From the NCBI GenBank assembly GCA_029298735.1, contig JANSLP010000307.1:1-38896 (forward strand): a stretch of 38,896 bases of DNA, in the 5' to 3' direction. The DNA is from Ophiostoma sp. CBS 140.51. Its lineage: Eukaryota > Ascomycota > Sordariomycetes > Ophiostomatales > Ophiostomataceae. A program made the position numbers and the translations under genes. Below are positions 1 to 11,453 of this stretch, in pieces. How positions within the stretch are numbered: position 1 is the stretch's first letter; each line of letters opens with the position of its first letter. Below the pieces are notes generated by a model. The model saw only the letters and a list, made by a program, of their open reading frames with translations, searched no databases and was not told where the DNA came from.

Positions 1-28
1 AAAACAAAAAAGAGACACAGGACAGCAA

Positions 29-43
29 GGAGGGGGGGGGGGG

Positions 44-93
<50 letters not shown>
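29..93. repeat. Poly-G homopolymer tract
   Basis: G run interrupted only by A at 31 and 46; the last 47 bases (47-93) are uninterrupted G. On the minus strand it is poly-C about 10 nt past the stop codon of the neighbouring gene, in its presumed 3' UTR or terminator. It can form G-quadruplex structures and is prone to length error in sequencing, so the exact length should not be trusted. Confidence 0.95.
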
Positions 94-95
<2 letters not shown>

Positions 96-104
96 AGAGG
101 GTAT

Positions 105-1499
105 TCAAAGCAGTTTTCTGTAGTTCCGAGAAGTGTCCAAGGCCTCAACTGTATTACTGTCCGAGAGTGATTCGTCTTGGATGTCCTCCTTGTCGTCGTT
201 GGGGCCATCGTCGTCGCCATCGCTGTGGTTGTTATCGTCATCGTCATCGCTCGGGCCGTCCACGACAACAATGTGTCCGTCGCACAAGGCCTCACGAATT
301 GACACAACGACGTAGTCGACTGTAAAAAAAAGACTCATGGCTGCCTTGTATCGCAGATAGTGCCTGTGAAAGCTTCCTCCATGTTCTGTGTGGGAGCGCT
401 CGTCCAGACTGGTAATGTCGGCCGACGGGGATTGGAAGGTGTCCATGGTGTCACACCATCGGCCCAGTCTGTCTGCAAAGCGCCGCTTGTCGTTCGGTGC
501 GCTAATGCCGACGCTGCTGGAGTCTTCATTCTCGACAGAGAGCGCCTCAATCTTATACAGGATGGTCGTGTAGGCCGAGCGGGCGCGCAGGGCGGCAGCG
601 GCGGCTGCCTCTGAAGCACGAGCGGCCCGACGGGCCTGTCGCGAGTTGGACGCGCCAAGGGCGCTCGATGCCAGAGTGTGTGCAATGGCGGCCGCGGCGT
701 CGGCGACACCCGCCGCCGTTCGAAGTCGCTGGACGTCGTGGGCGTCGATGCCAGGCAGTGGTTTGAAGATTTTGACTTGAGGCTCGTGTCCGGTGTATGG
801 TGTGTATCCGACCGTCACGTTTGTGATCTTATCCCTTTTTCCCGAGGCTGCCACTGCATTGTCTGCTGCAGCTGTCGCCGTCCTTGCAGCATCAATGGCC
901 GATTCCCACAGTTCGTGGATGCTGCACCGCGGCATGTCCCGGGCCATGGGTGACGGTCCCACCAACATCCAGTGGAAGAGCCAGGCCAGCGGCCACCATA
1001 GCCAAACTTGGACCCATGACGCCGGTGAGGACGATGAGAACGATGACAGCCCCCTCAGAAGTACCCTCTGGAACCAGCCGATGCGTTGTCTGTATCCTGC
1101 AACAGTGGTCCTGGCAGCATGGGCACCCAAGGTTGCCCTGCTTGGATTCACCTCGGCGTTCACCCTGGAAAATGGCCGGTGGTTTTTTGCACCTGCACCA
1201 CCTGCGCCTTCTTCTAGAACAACATGGATGGATTGCGCTGCCATGGCTACCGCCGTAGCGACTGTCGCCAAAATATCGGCCAGAGCTATGTTGACAAGAT
1301 CCGCACCGCGCACCTCTTTGATCGTATACGCACTGCAGAGCGCAGCTAGCCCGGCGGCGGTCGTCACCGCTTCTATGTCCTCTACGGCATCGTCGATGGA
1401 TGTCGTGGCTGAAGGCAGTTTTGTCACATGGGTCTTGCCTGTAGTCAAGTCTTCGAGACTGCGTTTGCCGCCTGAATAGGATCTTATGGTCGTGCTCAT
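105..1499 (-). CDS. Hypothetical protein with acidic tail and one hydrophobic segment
   Basis: Uninterrupted 464-residue frame from ATG (1499) to TGA (107-105), with no intron needed. I do not recognise a family. An alanine-rich, helix-prone N-terminal part (about residues 34-95) is followed by one tryptophan-rich hydrophobic stretch (about 162-181) that could span or lie in a membrane. A second Ala/Arg-rich helical region covers about 275-320. The C-terminus carries a strongly acidic, disordered Asp/Asn/Ser tract (about 420-455). Alanine-rich helices around a hydrophobic core hint at a membrane-associated scaffold, but nothing identifies a function. The long frame and high third-position GC support coding. 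The gene reads away from the small membrane protein upstream, on the same strand, 1.43 kb apart. It ends about 10 nt before a poly-G tract. Confidence 0.7.
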   Translation of the reverse strand: MSTTIRSYSGGKRSLEDLTTGKTHVTKLPSATTSIDDAVEDIEAVTTAAGLAALCSAYTIKEVRGADLVNIALADILATVATAVAMAAQSIHVVLEEGAGGAGAKNHRPFSRVNAEVNPSRATLGAHAARTTVAGYRQRIGWFQRVLLRGLSSFSSSSPASWVQVWLWWPLAWLFHWMLVGPSPMARDMPRCSIHELWESAIDAARTATAAADNAVAASGKRDKITNVTVGYTPYTGHEPQVKIFKPLPGIDAHDVQRLRTAAGVADAAAAIAHTLASSALGASNSRQARRAARASEAAAAAALRARSAYTTILYKIEALSVENEDSSSVGISAPNDKRRFADRLGRWCDTMDTFQSPSADITSLDERSHTEHGGSFHRHYLRYKAAMSLFFTVDYVVVSIREALCDGHIVVVDGPSDDDDDNNHSDGDDDGPNDDKEDIQDESLSDSNTVEALDTSRNYRKLL

Positions 1500-2929
1500 T
1501 TTTTGTTTCGTTATCTTTTGTTGTTTTTCGTTGTTTTTAGTCTTGTGTTGGTGTCAAAATAAAAAAAAAGCAGAAAGAAGAGAAGGAAGAGAAAGAAAAG
1601 AGAGTGCCAAAGTTGTGTCCGAGTTGAGGACGAAATGGGAAGAAACGAGGTGTGGCGGTTGTTACGAGTGTAGTGCCTCTTTAAGAACAAAGTAGAAAAC
1701 TAGGTCAACTTACGTCATGCACTTCAGTACATCAAGATACTTTACTATTAGTTGCACGCAAAAATAATACACCGTCAAAAGCAACGTCCAGATAATTTGT
1801 ACTTTCGTTTGTCCTCCTTTCTTTCTACCTTGATTTTTCGGCTGTAACAATCTCAATGTCAGCTACAGCTCACCAGTTGGCGTACGATCGACCACGAGTT
1901 TTCGATTAGGATCACAGATAAACGTCTCGAGTGGTAAGAGGAAGTTGAAATATAAACTTGTTGAAATAGATTCAAAGGCAAGAACAACCCCTACTCCGTT
2001 GTAAATGGTAAGCTGTAGCTGACAATGAGAGCGCACACGGAGTGGTCCCTCTAGAGTAGAAAGAGAAGAAAGAAAATAAGGCATTCGAACAAACAGACAT
2101 CCAACTCAATAGAACGCCAAAAGTAACAGAAAAATAAAAGTAAAAGCAAAAACACCCCAAAATGATTTCCACGGCCCAAAACAAGATTGGTAACGCCCCA
2201 AAAAAGCAAAGCAGTAGTACAAACTAGATCTCTAAAATTTCCCCGTGGGCATCCGTGCGTCGTGATACTGCGCTCCCCTTAACATCCCACAAGATCCCCG
2301 TTCCGAAAGTCGTGTTTTTGTGTTTCCAAGTCGTAAGTAAAAGGAGAACATAAAAGCGATTGCGATACGTTGCATTTGCGATTTGTTCGTGTCTTGTCGT
2401 CGATTTTGACTTTTTCGAAAGTGTGACGCGAATGTCCAGCTTTCCGCCCGCAGGTAACAAAGGCGGAAAGGGCTGTCCGTGCGCATCTCAGTTGGACTTT
2501 GGCGTTGACTTTGCTTTTTTGGTGTTTGGTTGGAAAAGATCTCAGTCGCGATCGTACTTAGATAGCGGCAATTGGCGGGCGCAAACTTGACCAAATCTGC
2601 ACATGTTCGTCATCGCCCCGCGTTTTCGATCCATTCAGCCCCAATCGCGCCAAAACCGGCAAATTCGTCCTCCTCTTAATCGCCCCGTATCGTCTACTCG
2701 ATTGCGCGTTTCTGCCGTATCGCATCGTTCTCGTTCGTCTATTTCGTACGTCGTCCCGGAGTTTTCGCAATTGCAGGAGCATAAACCCCAGACAAAAGGA
2801 TTCGGTCCAAGCTTTTCAAAACGGGGCGGACTTCTTGTTGTAGGATTTCGAGTCGTCGCAATTGTCGCAAGTACTCCGTAAAATGCAAAAATGCAAAAAG
2901 GCAAAAGCAAAAGAAGCGCGACGAGCACC
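1500..2929. other. Intergenic region, no gene recognised
   Basis: Lies between two minus-strand genes. The part next to 1500 is T-rich on the plus strand (A-rich leader on the minus strand), as expected for the 5' UTR of the 105-1499 gene. Short frames in this interval are unlike the neighbours in composition and show no domain. The part just below 2930 is probably the 3' UTR of the small membrane protein. Confidence 0.5.
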
Positions 2930-3530
2930 TCAGAAGATGATGCCGTAGCGGTTCAACTTGTTGCGCATAACCTGAGAGTAGATATCGGGGTTCTGGTCGC
3001 CGTTGATGTCGCTGTCGTGGTTCTGGTACAGGAATAGGAAGACGATGTTGAACTAAACTGTTAGTAGGTGAAAAAAGAAGGGGGGACGGCATGTGTGGCC
3101 TCGAGCCGCAGCGAGGACAAGTAAAGTGAGGACAAAAAAAGCGAGCGCAGCGAGGACAGAAAAAAAAACGTACCAGAGACGAAATGACAAAGATTTCTGC
3201 CAACGTGCGCAGCACCTGCCGGTAGTACCGCCGCCAGAAGAAGTTGCCGCCGGCGCCGCTGAGCTTGGCCTGGAAGGAGCTGCGGCGACGGAGCGCAGTC
3301 AGGATGTTGAGCTCAACGAGAGGGTCGACAATAACGGCCTTGAATATGAGGATGCAGACGAGCGCGGTGATGCCGACGTGGAGGATGGGGAAGTATGGCG
3401 GCGGGACAACGCCCAGAAAGTCGGGCAAGAAGAAGCCCTTTTGGATCCAGTAGAGGCGGTCGCCAATGTGGCCGAGGGCGCAGGCGACGTCTGAGCCCGA
3501 GGTGACGGGGCGGTGGAGCTGGCAGTACAT
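2930..3530 (-). CDS. Small two-exon integral membrane protein, unknown function
   Basis: Exon 1 is 3530-3174 and exon 2 is 3052-2930, giving 159 residues. The 121-nt intron (3173-3053) has a GTACGT donor, a CTAAC branch site and a TAG acceptor, is phase 0, and its removal restores an uninterrupted frame. Two hydrophobic segments are visible: about residues 47-70, and about 110-130, the latter built across the splice junction, which supports the exon model. Between them is a basic, arginine-rich loop. The C-terminus after the second helix is hydrophilic (NHDSDINGDQNPDIYSQ) and ends in a basic-aromatic tail. I chose the ATG at 3530; the frame is open further upstream, but there the composition is that of a leader. 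The family is not recognised. The intron contains three GAGGACA-type short repeats (3100-3160). Confidence 0.65.
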
Positions 3531-4827
3531 TTTGGAGGAAAGGCGAAAGAGGAGAAGGCCGACAGTAGTGACTAGAAAGTGATGACGACGGATGTCTGAA
3601 TTAAAGAGGCCGGACGGAAGCCGGGAGTTGCGAATCGAATGGAAGGAAGTGCAGAGGGGGCGGAGAGATGATTCGACGCGAGGAGCGTATGTATGGTAGT
3701 CGTGGCGAAGCAAGGGAGTTCAGTTTAGAGTTTGGCGCGCGCGCGACGAAGGAGGAGGAAACAATTAAGAAAGTAGAGGAAGGAAGGAAAAAAACTGTGA
3801 GACGTGGTGCGACCAGAGATGATTTTGAGTTGTAAGATTCTCGGGGCGGAACCGCGACTGGGGACACTCGGTATTATTGCTTGCGTATTGAAGAATGGGC
3901 GCAGGAAGAAGGATGAAGAGGACGCCGGGGGTGTGGAGGCGGGTGGGCGTTTGAAGGCGTGTGCGTTGCGCGCGGACGAAATAATTCAGTCTTTTTGGGT
4001 TAGAAACGAGTGTTGCGACGAAGTCCGTGACGATGTGGCGCTTTTTACGACGACGACGAAGGATTCGCGATTAAAGATTAAGGTGTTGACGATAAACGAA
4101 GGAAAGAAAAATTGCTAGGGAGAGAGGAAGAGAGAAAACAACGACGTCGAAATTAGAGAGAAGGCGAAAAGACGAAAAAAGGAGAGAGGACAGGAAAAAG
4201 AGAATCACCCCAGACAGAGAGTTACGCGGTACAAAGTACAAGATACAAAGGACCGAAGCCAAAAAGCCCCAAAAGCCAGGGCGTCACTACGGAATGGCGA
4301 AATAGCAATCCGCGAAAAAGCGAGAAACGTGAAACGGAATCGACCGTGGGCCAAGGCGGAGAAGGCAGAGAAGGCAGCCAAACACAGTGAGAATCAGCGA
4401 GAATTGGACAACGAAATGCAGCAAAAGACTGCAGAGACACCCGGGAAAGGAGCTGGAAAGGGGGGCGATGGGTAGGGATCGGCAGAGACTGGCGAAAAGG
4501 ACGGATGGTCTGAGTGGAGGATTTGTGTGGATGTGTGGGTTTTGCTGGGATTTGGATTCGTTGCACTGGAGAAAAGGACTGGGGAGGTAGAGGAGACAAA
4601 GAGGAAAAAGAGAAAAAAGGAGTGCAGAAAACGTGCAAATTGAAGAAAAGTTGAAGATGAGGATCCAGGAAGGAGAAGGAGAAGGAAAAAATTGCGTTGT
4701 ACTTCTTTCCCTCTTTGCGGCTTGCCTTTCCCTCGCTCTTTCCTTCCCACGACAAAGTCAAGACTACGACCACCGCCAGTTCCGGTGCGACTTCCTATTT
4801 TGTTACTTTACTCGATGCCGACTGCTC

Positions 4828-5159
4828 TTTTTGGCTGCTGACAGCGCCCAGTCAGGGAAGGCGTCGACCGTGGGGAAGAAGGAATAGGGGGTGTGCTTGT
4901 GAACATAGATGGTGGGCGGCCAAGAACGACGGCGCAAGGCACGCCGGACGGAAAGAACAAGCCAAGTGCAAAGCAAGAGTAAAAAGTCAAGAAGGAGGGC
5001 TCCAGAAAGTGGTGGGCAAGAGGCACAGCGAGAACGGAAGGAGCAAATCGCGAAATTAGAGTGAGATGCAAGCAGCAGGGGAGCCCTGAAGAGGGTGACT
5101 TTGAGGTCTGTTCTATGTCCTTGTCTTTCTTAATTTTCTATTTTTTTTGGCTGCTGACA
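4828..5159 (+). repeat. 16-bp direct repeat pair TTTTTGGCTGCTGACA
   Basis: Perfect copies at 4828-4843 and 5144-5159, 316 bp apart, inside the divergent intergenic region. The core TGCTGAC is half of a palindromic bZIP-type site; the role is not known. Confidence 0.5.
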
Positions 5160-6865
5160 AGGTGCATGTTGTTCTGGGCTGCGGCTGTCAGCGCGTCTCT
5201 GGTTGGTCCTCCTTTGAGCGCTGTGTGGCACCAATTTCGGTGATGGAGATGTCGAGTGATGCGACGTCAATGGTCCTTTCCCTTCGACAAATGTACGAGT
5301 GCGTCGTCGTGTCGCTCCTTCTCGCGATGGGTCGTAGACAACTTCCTCGCTCGCTACATCAGTCGTCACTCTTTCCGCAAATGGTACGTGCTTGTTGCGG
5401 GGATGAGTAAGGTTATTCAGACAGTGCGGTCAGTGCACAATAATGCGCTACGTCAGACAACGCGAGCGCACTCAAGTACTCCCAAGCACCCATAATTAGC
5501 AGTCTGTTTCACTTTTCTGCGGTGCACAAGCCTGCTACGCAAACCGGCCGAATCCAGACTCGCAAGAAGTCCAGAAGCACAAGTTCCAGCATTCCAGCAC
5601 GGACGCGAAACCATATTGCTTTTTTGCGTTCCCCTCTCTTCATCTCACATCTGGCCCTTTGCTGTTCTTGGTACTTTCTCCGCTGTCGCTTTTTTCGCGC
5701 TCTCCACCGCGCATGTCTTGAAAGTTTGTGGGGTGGCCGAATGCGGTATCGATGCCTGTAATAGAGTGTTTTTGGAGGAATAGACCACTGTAAGAATCCT
5801 TGTGGTCGAAACGAAGAAGAGGAGTCAACACGAGCAACAATGGACACGATATTGCATTGACAAAGCCAAGACTGCACCATGAACTACACGAATGGTGAGC
5901 AAAGTGAGAGGAGAAGAGGAGTCGAAAGCAAACGATGACCCAAGAAAGGAAAGGCGCATGCGGAGGTGGAGAGAGGCTTGTCTGCGAACAGACACTGAAG
6001 GATTTAGGAGAAAAAAGCAAGAATCAGGACTGCCGCCCGTGCCAGCGTTCGCGTTTTTACACGTGATTCTGCCACCGCCGAGGGACAAGCCCATGAGGGG
6101 AAAGACGGTGAGCCAAAACGGGAAGTGACAAAGTCACGTGAATCACAATTGGCGGTTTGATCGAAGGTTGCTTTTGGTTCCATTTCTTCACGCATAAAAC
6201 ACGCGATAAATACCGACAAATTGGTAGAAAGACGGGTTGCAAATACCACGGAAATGTGAGGCTATTCGCAACGCATTGAGGCTCCATTCAGAAGGTCGCG
6301 ATATTACCTTTGTCGATCAAAAAGTAGAAAACCCCGGTAGTGCCTGAGCGTGCCTGACCTTCGTGAGGCATTCGTGCAGCGCTGGGTTCGAGGCTGTATT
6401 CTGGGCAGCTTAGTCCTTTTCGTTGTCGTTTGCACGTGACTAAACCCAAAAAACGTGTCCACCATCGACAAGTGTGTGCATCGCTCCTTCCTCAACATCG
6501 CTCCTTCCCAAAGTAAACAAAAATGAACAAACAGCACGTAGCAGAGCAGGCAGCAGCCACCAGCTGCCCGCGTGAAACCCCTCTTTCCCTCGAGGAGCGG
6601 TCATGACTGTGGAAATTTTACGACCTCGAAAAATCGAAACTTCCTCTCATCCTCTTCCTCTTTTTTTCAACCACACTGAAGCATTCACATCTTCATTTCC
6701 TACGATCAACCACAACATCTGCAACTGCATATGCTGCCAGATGGCTTTTCCCTTTGATATTGTCTGACGTCCGCTTTCCTCTTCTTCTCCCCTTCCCGCC
6801 CGCGGGTGCGTGGCTGATCACTGTGATCATTGCATGATCTGACCTCAAGCTGAGCCAAGAGTCAG

Positions 6866-6940
6866 GTAAGAGATCCCCTCTTTGACTCGCAGTCCTCAAA
6901 TATCTCTGAGATCCTTAACTGCTCAATCTTTTGTTTTCAG
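6866..6940 (+). other. Candidate 5' UTR intron of the 7085 gene
   Basis: GTAAGA donor at 6866, CTTAACTG branch-like site around 6914-6921, TTTTCAG acceptor ending 6940; 75 nt long. It lies 145 nt upstream of the first ATG of the downstream gene, so splicing would only alter the leader. Confidence 0.45.
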
Positions 6941-7084
6941 TGTCAACATTAATACTAACATCGTTCTATCCAGACCTTCAATTTATCCCTGCTCTTGACA
7001 GATCACACAAAGCCTCAATTCGAGCATTCAAAGCTTCATCAACATCTCCCATCTTCATCTCCAGCGAAATTCCTCAATTCCAAG

Positions 7085-9868
7085 ATGGGTACCATGCTCA
7101 AGTCCTCGACCCGACAGTCCTTTATGGACTCTTGGCAGTTTGAGAGTGCCTACCCCAAGGTGGAAGAGGCCGAACACAACCGCCTGGCTGACCAGTTTTT
7201 ACCAGGCGACGACTTTTGGTCGTATGTTGTCGGCGAGTCCAAGAACTTCCCCGACTACCCCGAATTCCACACCATGCATGACAGCAAGGAACGCAGTGTT
7301 CCTCTAGTCATGGTCGATCTGGAAGCTTCCATCACTTCTCCCATGCCGGACTACAAAAAGGCACTGATGCATTTGCCTGAGCACATCCGAAAGCTGCCCC
7401 CTCATCTCCGCGCCAAAGAGAAGGCTCTTTGGGAGGCGGCCAACTCGAAGAAGGGAGCCAAGACTCCCGAGATGCTCAACAAGGACGGTAAGGCCACCAC
7501 TCCCACCCAGGACTCCCCCAAGAAGGACACCAACAGTATCCAGAAGCCCAAGGAGCCCCAGAAGGACCGGAACACCAAGGACATCAAGGACACCGCCATC
7601 ATTAAGACGCCTGACCTTGCAGTCGCGAGCCCTACGCCCAACAAAACCCCCACTGTGAGCCCCAAGCAGTGGGTCGTTACAGGCGAGAAGGCTCGCAAGC
7701 TCAGCAACGGCCGGGTAGCTTCCACTGCTCGTCTCCGTCTCGTCAATCACGACGACCCCCTTGTGGACTTGTGCGCCCCGGACGAGAGCAAGACGGTTAA
7801 AGTCAAGAATCCTTTTGACGGCCTCCCAATCCCCACCCGCAAGGAGTGGTTCACCCCGTCTCCCGACCCGGCCGCCAGTGCCGCCTTTGTCCCATTGGAT
7901 CTGGCGCCCTCCAACACGACCAACTGGGACAGAAATGCCGACAAGAACGTCTCGTCCGCTTCTACCAAGCAGGAGAAGCCCAAGCAGGAGGAACCCACTC
8001 CCATTATTGACGCCAAGAAAATCGACACTGTCGCGCCCACGTCGGAAGACACGGTTCTGCCGACTGACAAGTCCAAGAAGGCCCAGCCCACTGCCGAACC
8101 GACTGATGGTGCTGCTCAAGTGAAGGCCGTTGACCAGAAGCCCAAGAAAGCTGACGGTGAGGAGCCCAAGAAGGCTGATGAGACTCCCCCCAGGTCTCAG
8201 CTGGTGCCCTCGGATGAGGTTTAGTACACCTCGACTGGTGACACCAGCAACAAAATCGACAAAATCGACAAGATCGACGGCAACTCATTCCGCTCCAACA
8301 CATGGTCTTTTGATAAGGTGCCAGCAACCAATGCCCCGACTTCCGACTCAAAGTCCTCCGTCGACGACAAGCCTGCCCCAGAGCCGACCAAGACTGCCAC
8401 TCTGGGCAAGGGCAAACAGAAGGAGACGGAGCCCGCCAAGGTTGTCGCGCCCAAGGTTGTCGCGCCCAAGGTTGTCGCGCCCAAGGTTGTTGAACCCAAG
8501 GCTGCTGAACCCAAGGCTATTGAGCGCAGCGCTGAGCCCAGAGTCGCGACCAAAGCCGAACCCGTCGTTAAGCCTGTCACCAAGCCCACCCCGGCTGTGA
8601 ATCACCAACCCCTGGTCGACATTGACGACAGCCAGCCCGCTGCTGCCAATAACCCTCTCATTGATAGCCCCATTGTCGACACGGGCAAATTTGGCCCATC
8701 TCTGATGCCTGCACTCACTCTGTTGCCAGTGTCACCTGTCGCGAGACCGTCTTCTCATCCTGTGCCACCAACCATTGCTGGTCCGTCTGCTGCTCAACCG
8801 TCTACCGCTGGCCTGTCTGCTACTTGTCCGTCTGCCACTGCCGGCCCTTCGGCCGGCCCTGCTGCTCCGGCCGGGGACAGCGCGTCCTCCATCGAGACTG
8901 CTGTCGAGAGCATCCACACGTCTGCCCACACGCAGGATGACACGACGGAGTCAGAGATTCCCGGCCTTGCAGAAGCCCGAGCTGCAAGCAAAGTTGTTGT
9001 TGCAGACTGGGTACAATCTCTGGCCCAGTATGGTCCAAAAGACTGGAACGGGATTGTTTTCACCATCGAAGACCCGGCCGCCGCGAAGACGCCCCGGGGC
9101 ATCACCGCGACCAACCGTCGAAACCTCGGAAACGGAAATAACGACGGCATCAACCGCTTTGCGCCCACCCTTCTCGACAACTATGCCGACTCTCAAGCCG
9201 CAGGTGCTGACGACCGCACCGAGCTCAGCGGCGACCGTAACCGGCTTCCCACCCTCAAGGCCTTTGGCAACCGTACCATACCGGGCTTCGCCAACGGAAA
9301 GCTGCCTCTGGGAGCCTTCCGCTTCCAGCACGGCGACGCTGGTCCGACCGAACCGACCGGCCCGCTGCAAAACCTGCGCATGACCATCATGTGCAACTTT
9401 GCCCGCCACTGCCGCGAGGCCGAACACAGCGCCATTGCCCAGGGCCCGGACACGATTCTCAAGATGCCCAAGCAGGGCGAGGTCATCCCGCCGCCAGTCG
9501 AAAAGATTGACCCGTCGGCCCTGGCCCTTTGTCGCCGTTGTGGTTGTGCCCAGGACTTTGTCATGCGCCCGCAGCACGGCCGCCTCTTCTTGGAGACTGT
9601 GCTCCTGCCCCTGTCTGAGGCCGGTGCCTACACGGATATGATCGCGCATGTCAACACCTGTATCGTGGAGCGCATCTACGCAGAGGGCGGCATGGAGGAG
9701 ACGGGCCGGGCGCCCACGGGTACCCACTGGCAGGATATCAAGGCCATGCCTATTTATGAGGACTACGAGGGGGCACTAATTCTGGCGTCGCACAAGTACC
9801 GCGTGATGAGCGAGCTGCCCATGGAGATGGACGCCTACGGGTTCCTGTTTGGCCGCAAGGATCGTTAG
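7085..9868 (+). CDS. Large low-complexity hypothetical protein with an in-frame TAG
   Basis: One reading frame runs from ATG 7085 to TAG 9866-9868 but is broken by TAG at 8222-8224. Both halves are in the same frame and look alike (Lys/Pro/Ala/Thr-rich, high third-position C), so I read them as one gene. The stop would vanish if 8194-8247 is a 54-nt, frame-preserving intron (donor GTCTCA weak, acceptor ACCAG), giving 909 residues. A second option is 8157-8324 (168 nt, donor GTGAGG, acceptor GCCAG). Without splicing the product is 379 residues, leaving an orphan 3' half. The N-terminal about 130 residues are ordered-looking. The middle is disordered, with KVVAP pentapeptide repeats and Pro/Ser/Ala tracts. 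The last about 290 residues are ordered and contain a CRRCGC cysteine cluster. No family is recognised. The frame continues upstream to a TTG, but the ATG at 7085 has good context. Confidence 0.65.
8194..8247 (+). other. Candidate 54-nt intron removing the in-frame stop
   Basis: Donor CAG/GTCTCA is weak; acceptor ACACCAG/C is acceptable; a GTGAC branch-like site sits just before it. The length is divisible by three and the phase (2) matches on both sides. It removes the TAG at 8222-8224. Equally possible: a true nonsense allele, read-through, or a base error. Confidence 0.3.
8437..8520 (+). repeat. 15-bp tandem repeat coding KVVAP units
   Basis: Three near-perfect copies of a 15-bp unit (CCCAAGGTTGTCGCG), followed by diverged copies coding for KVVEP, KAAEP and KAIER. 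It lies in the disordered middle of the hypothetical protein and keeps the frame because the period is a multiple of three. Confidence 0.85.
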
Positions 9869-11453
9869 GAGAGAAGGGCGCGAGAAATTCGAGAGGACAA
9901 GGGCGGCTTGTTGTCAACGGAGGGAAGACAAGGCAGCGCGTTGTGTTGACACCGACTGGCCAATTAGGATTGTCCTGGCCCAAAGTCTTGGCCCAAAGTC
10001 CTGGCTTGCTCAAGTGGGCAGCTCAAGTGGGCTGTCAGGCAAAGACAGAGACCTGTTGACAGGAACCTTTGGATCGAACAAGAGAGAGTGTGAAAGAGGA
10101 AAAGATACTCCATACAGGAGAAGGAATTGGGGAGGAAGATATGAGAAGAGAGCGCGATCTGACATTAACCGATGTGGTTTGATGTTTTGTGGGAAGGGTC
10201 TAATAGTTTGAGTTTTATTTCTTGAGTTCTAAATTGAACATTTTCATTTTTCAAATTGAACATCAAGTCGCATCGTATCCCTGAAGCGTATCCCTGAAGG
10301 GAGGTAATGATCTATGCCTGGAGTATGATAGATGCTAAAGTGATTTGAGTGATTTTGTTTGTTTGTAAAGGTGTCATGGGTTCTTTTCCTTTGCGATCGC
10401 GGGATTCTGCTAAACAATAAAAAAACGAATGAAACTAAATTCTTATGCTTCTCAAAAAGAAAAAAACAGGTTTTAAAAAATCTTAAAAAAATCGTAAAAA
10501 GCTAGAAAAAAAAAAAGAGATTCGGATTTAAAATAATAAAAACGAAACCAGTTCAAACATGTAATGATGAGTTCATCCTCATCTTTTACAAACAAAACGG
10601 ATTCAAAAGGGTCAACTGGTTTCCAGACGAACTCAAACTCTCAAGAGATCCATGACATATAATATGGATGGCGACTATGTCTGCTCGACATCATGTCGAG
10701 GTCCAAGGTCCAAACATCTAGACCAGAAGGAACGCCACGTTTTTCTCCGCTTCTTAAACGCTTTCCTTAAATCCTTCGTCCCCTTCGCCCGTCGTCCTTG
10801 TCGATTTTGGGATGCATTGTGTGCGCGCCACGGCGTCGTTTGAAAGATTTGTTCTATGATTGTCCTCGTATCCTTCTCCTGGCTTCCATCAACGCCAGAT
10901 CGTCAAAACTATTGATTTTATCTTTCAGGGAAGAACTGGATCGACGGCAATGGCGATGGCGTCAATACGATCCTTCTTTACGATCTCTTCCTAGGGTCTG
11001 GCCACTACCACGTGGAGATGGTGAACGGTGGATCGTGGCTGTAGGCTCTTACTATTATGTCTGCGAGAACAATCGTAAGATGCGTGATATGGTGTCCGAC
11101 ACTAGAAGGAAAGAACGAGGGGAGAAGGAGTGACAGAAGGTCCCTTCTCACAGAAAGAGATAACGACGACCACAGAGAGAGATAGAAGAAGCTCTTGAGG
11201 GGTATTATTGTCTCCTGTTGTTTACAGTTTCTTTGTCGTGAACAAAGGATGCAAGTCAACAGCTGAAAATTGAGCAGTTGAAGGTGGTTTGGACCATGAT
11301 AGGCTGTCGTAAAAGAGACGGTGAAAGAATTCAAAGATGCAGGAACAAGAAGAGCAAAAAAAGGAGAAAGATAAGCTCGAGCTCCAGCTGAGCTGCAGCA
11401 TATAGCGCAGGCAGCTGTGCAAACGATACGATGAAGTTAAAATGGCTCGACTC

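Larger units (their letters stand above)
3531..7084. other. Long divergent promoter/leader region, no confident gene
   Basis: Separates the minus-strand membrane protein (start 3530) from the plus-strand gene at 7085. The segment around 4200-4770 is purine-rich on the plus strand, so its long minus-strand frame is Ser/Pro/Phe-rich low complexity and I do not call it a gene. A 16-bp direct repeat (TTTTTGGCTGCTGACA) occurs at 4828-4843 and 5144-5159. A GC alternation lies near 3735. The last 220 bp probably hold a 5' UTR intron of the downstream gene (separate entry). Confidence 0.5.

Noticed and set aside
4222..4773. 183-codon minus-strand frame in the divergent region
   Set aside because: Ser/Pro/Phe-rich low complexity caused by a purine-rich plus strand; no domain, and the codon pattern is unlike the real genes.
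6370..6410. GGTTCGAG sequence as a possible tRNA B box
   Set aside because: The flanking bases do not fold into a TψC arm and no A box or acceptor stem is present.
7304..8119. 271-codon minus-strand frame opposite the 7085 gene
   Set aside because: Mirror frame of a high-GC coding sequence; Gly/Leu/Val composition is typical of antisense shadows.
8951..9727. 258-codon minus-strand frame
   Set aside because: Antisense shadow of the 3' half of the 7085-9868 gene.
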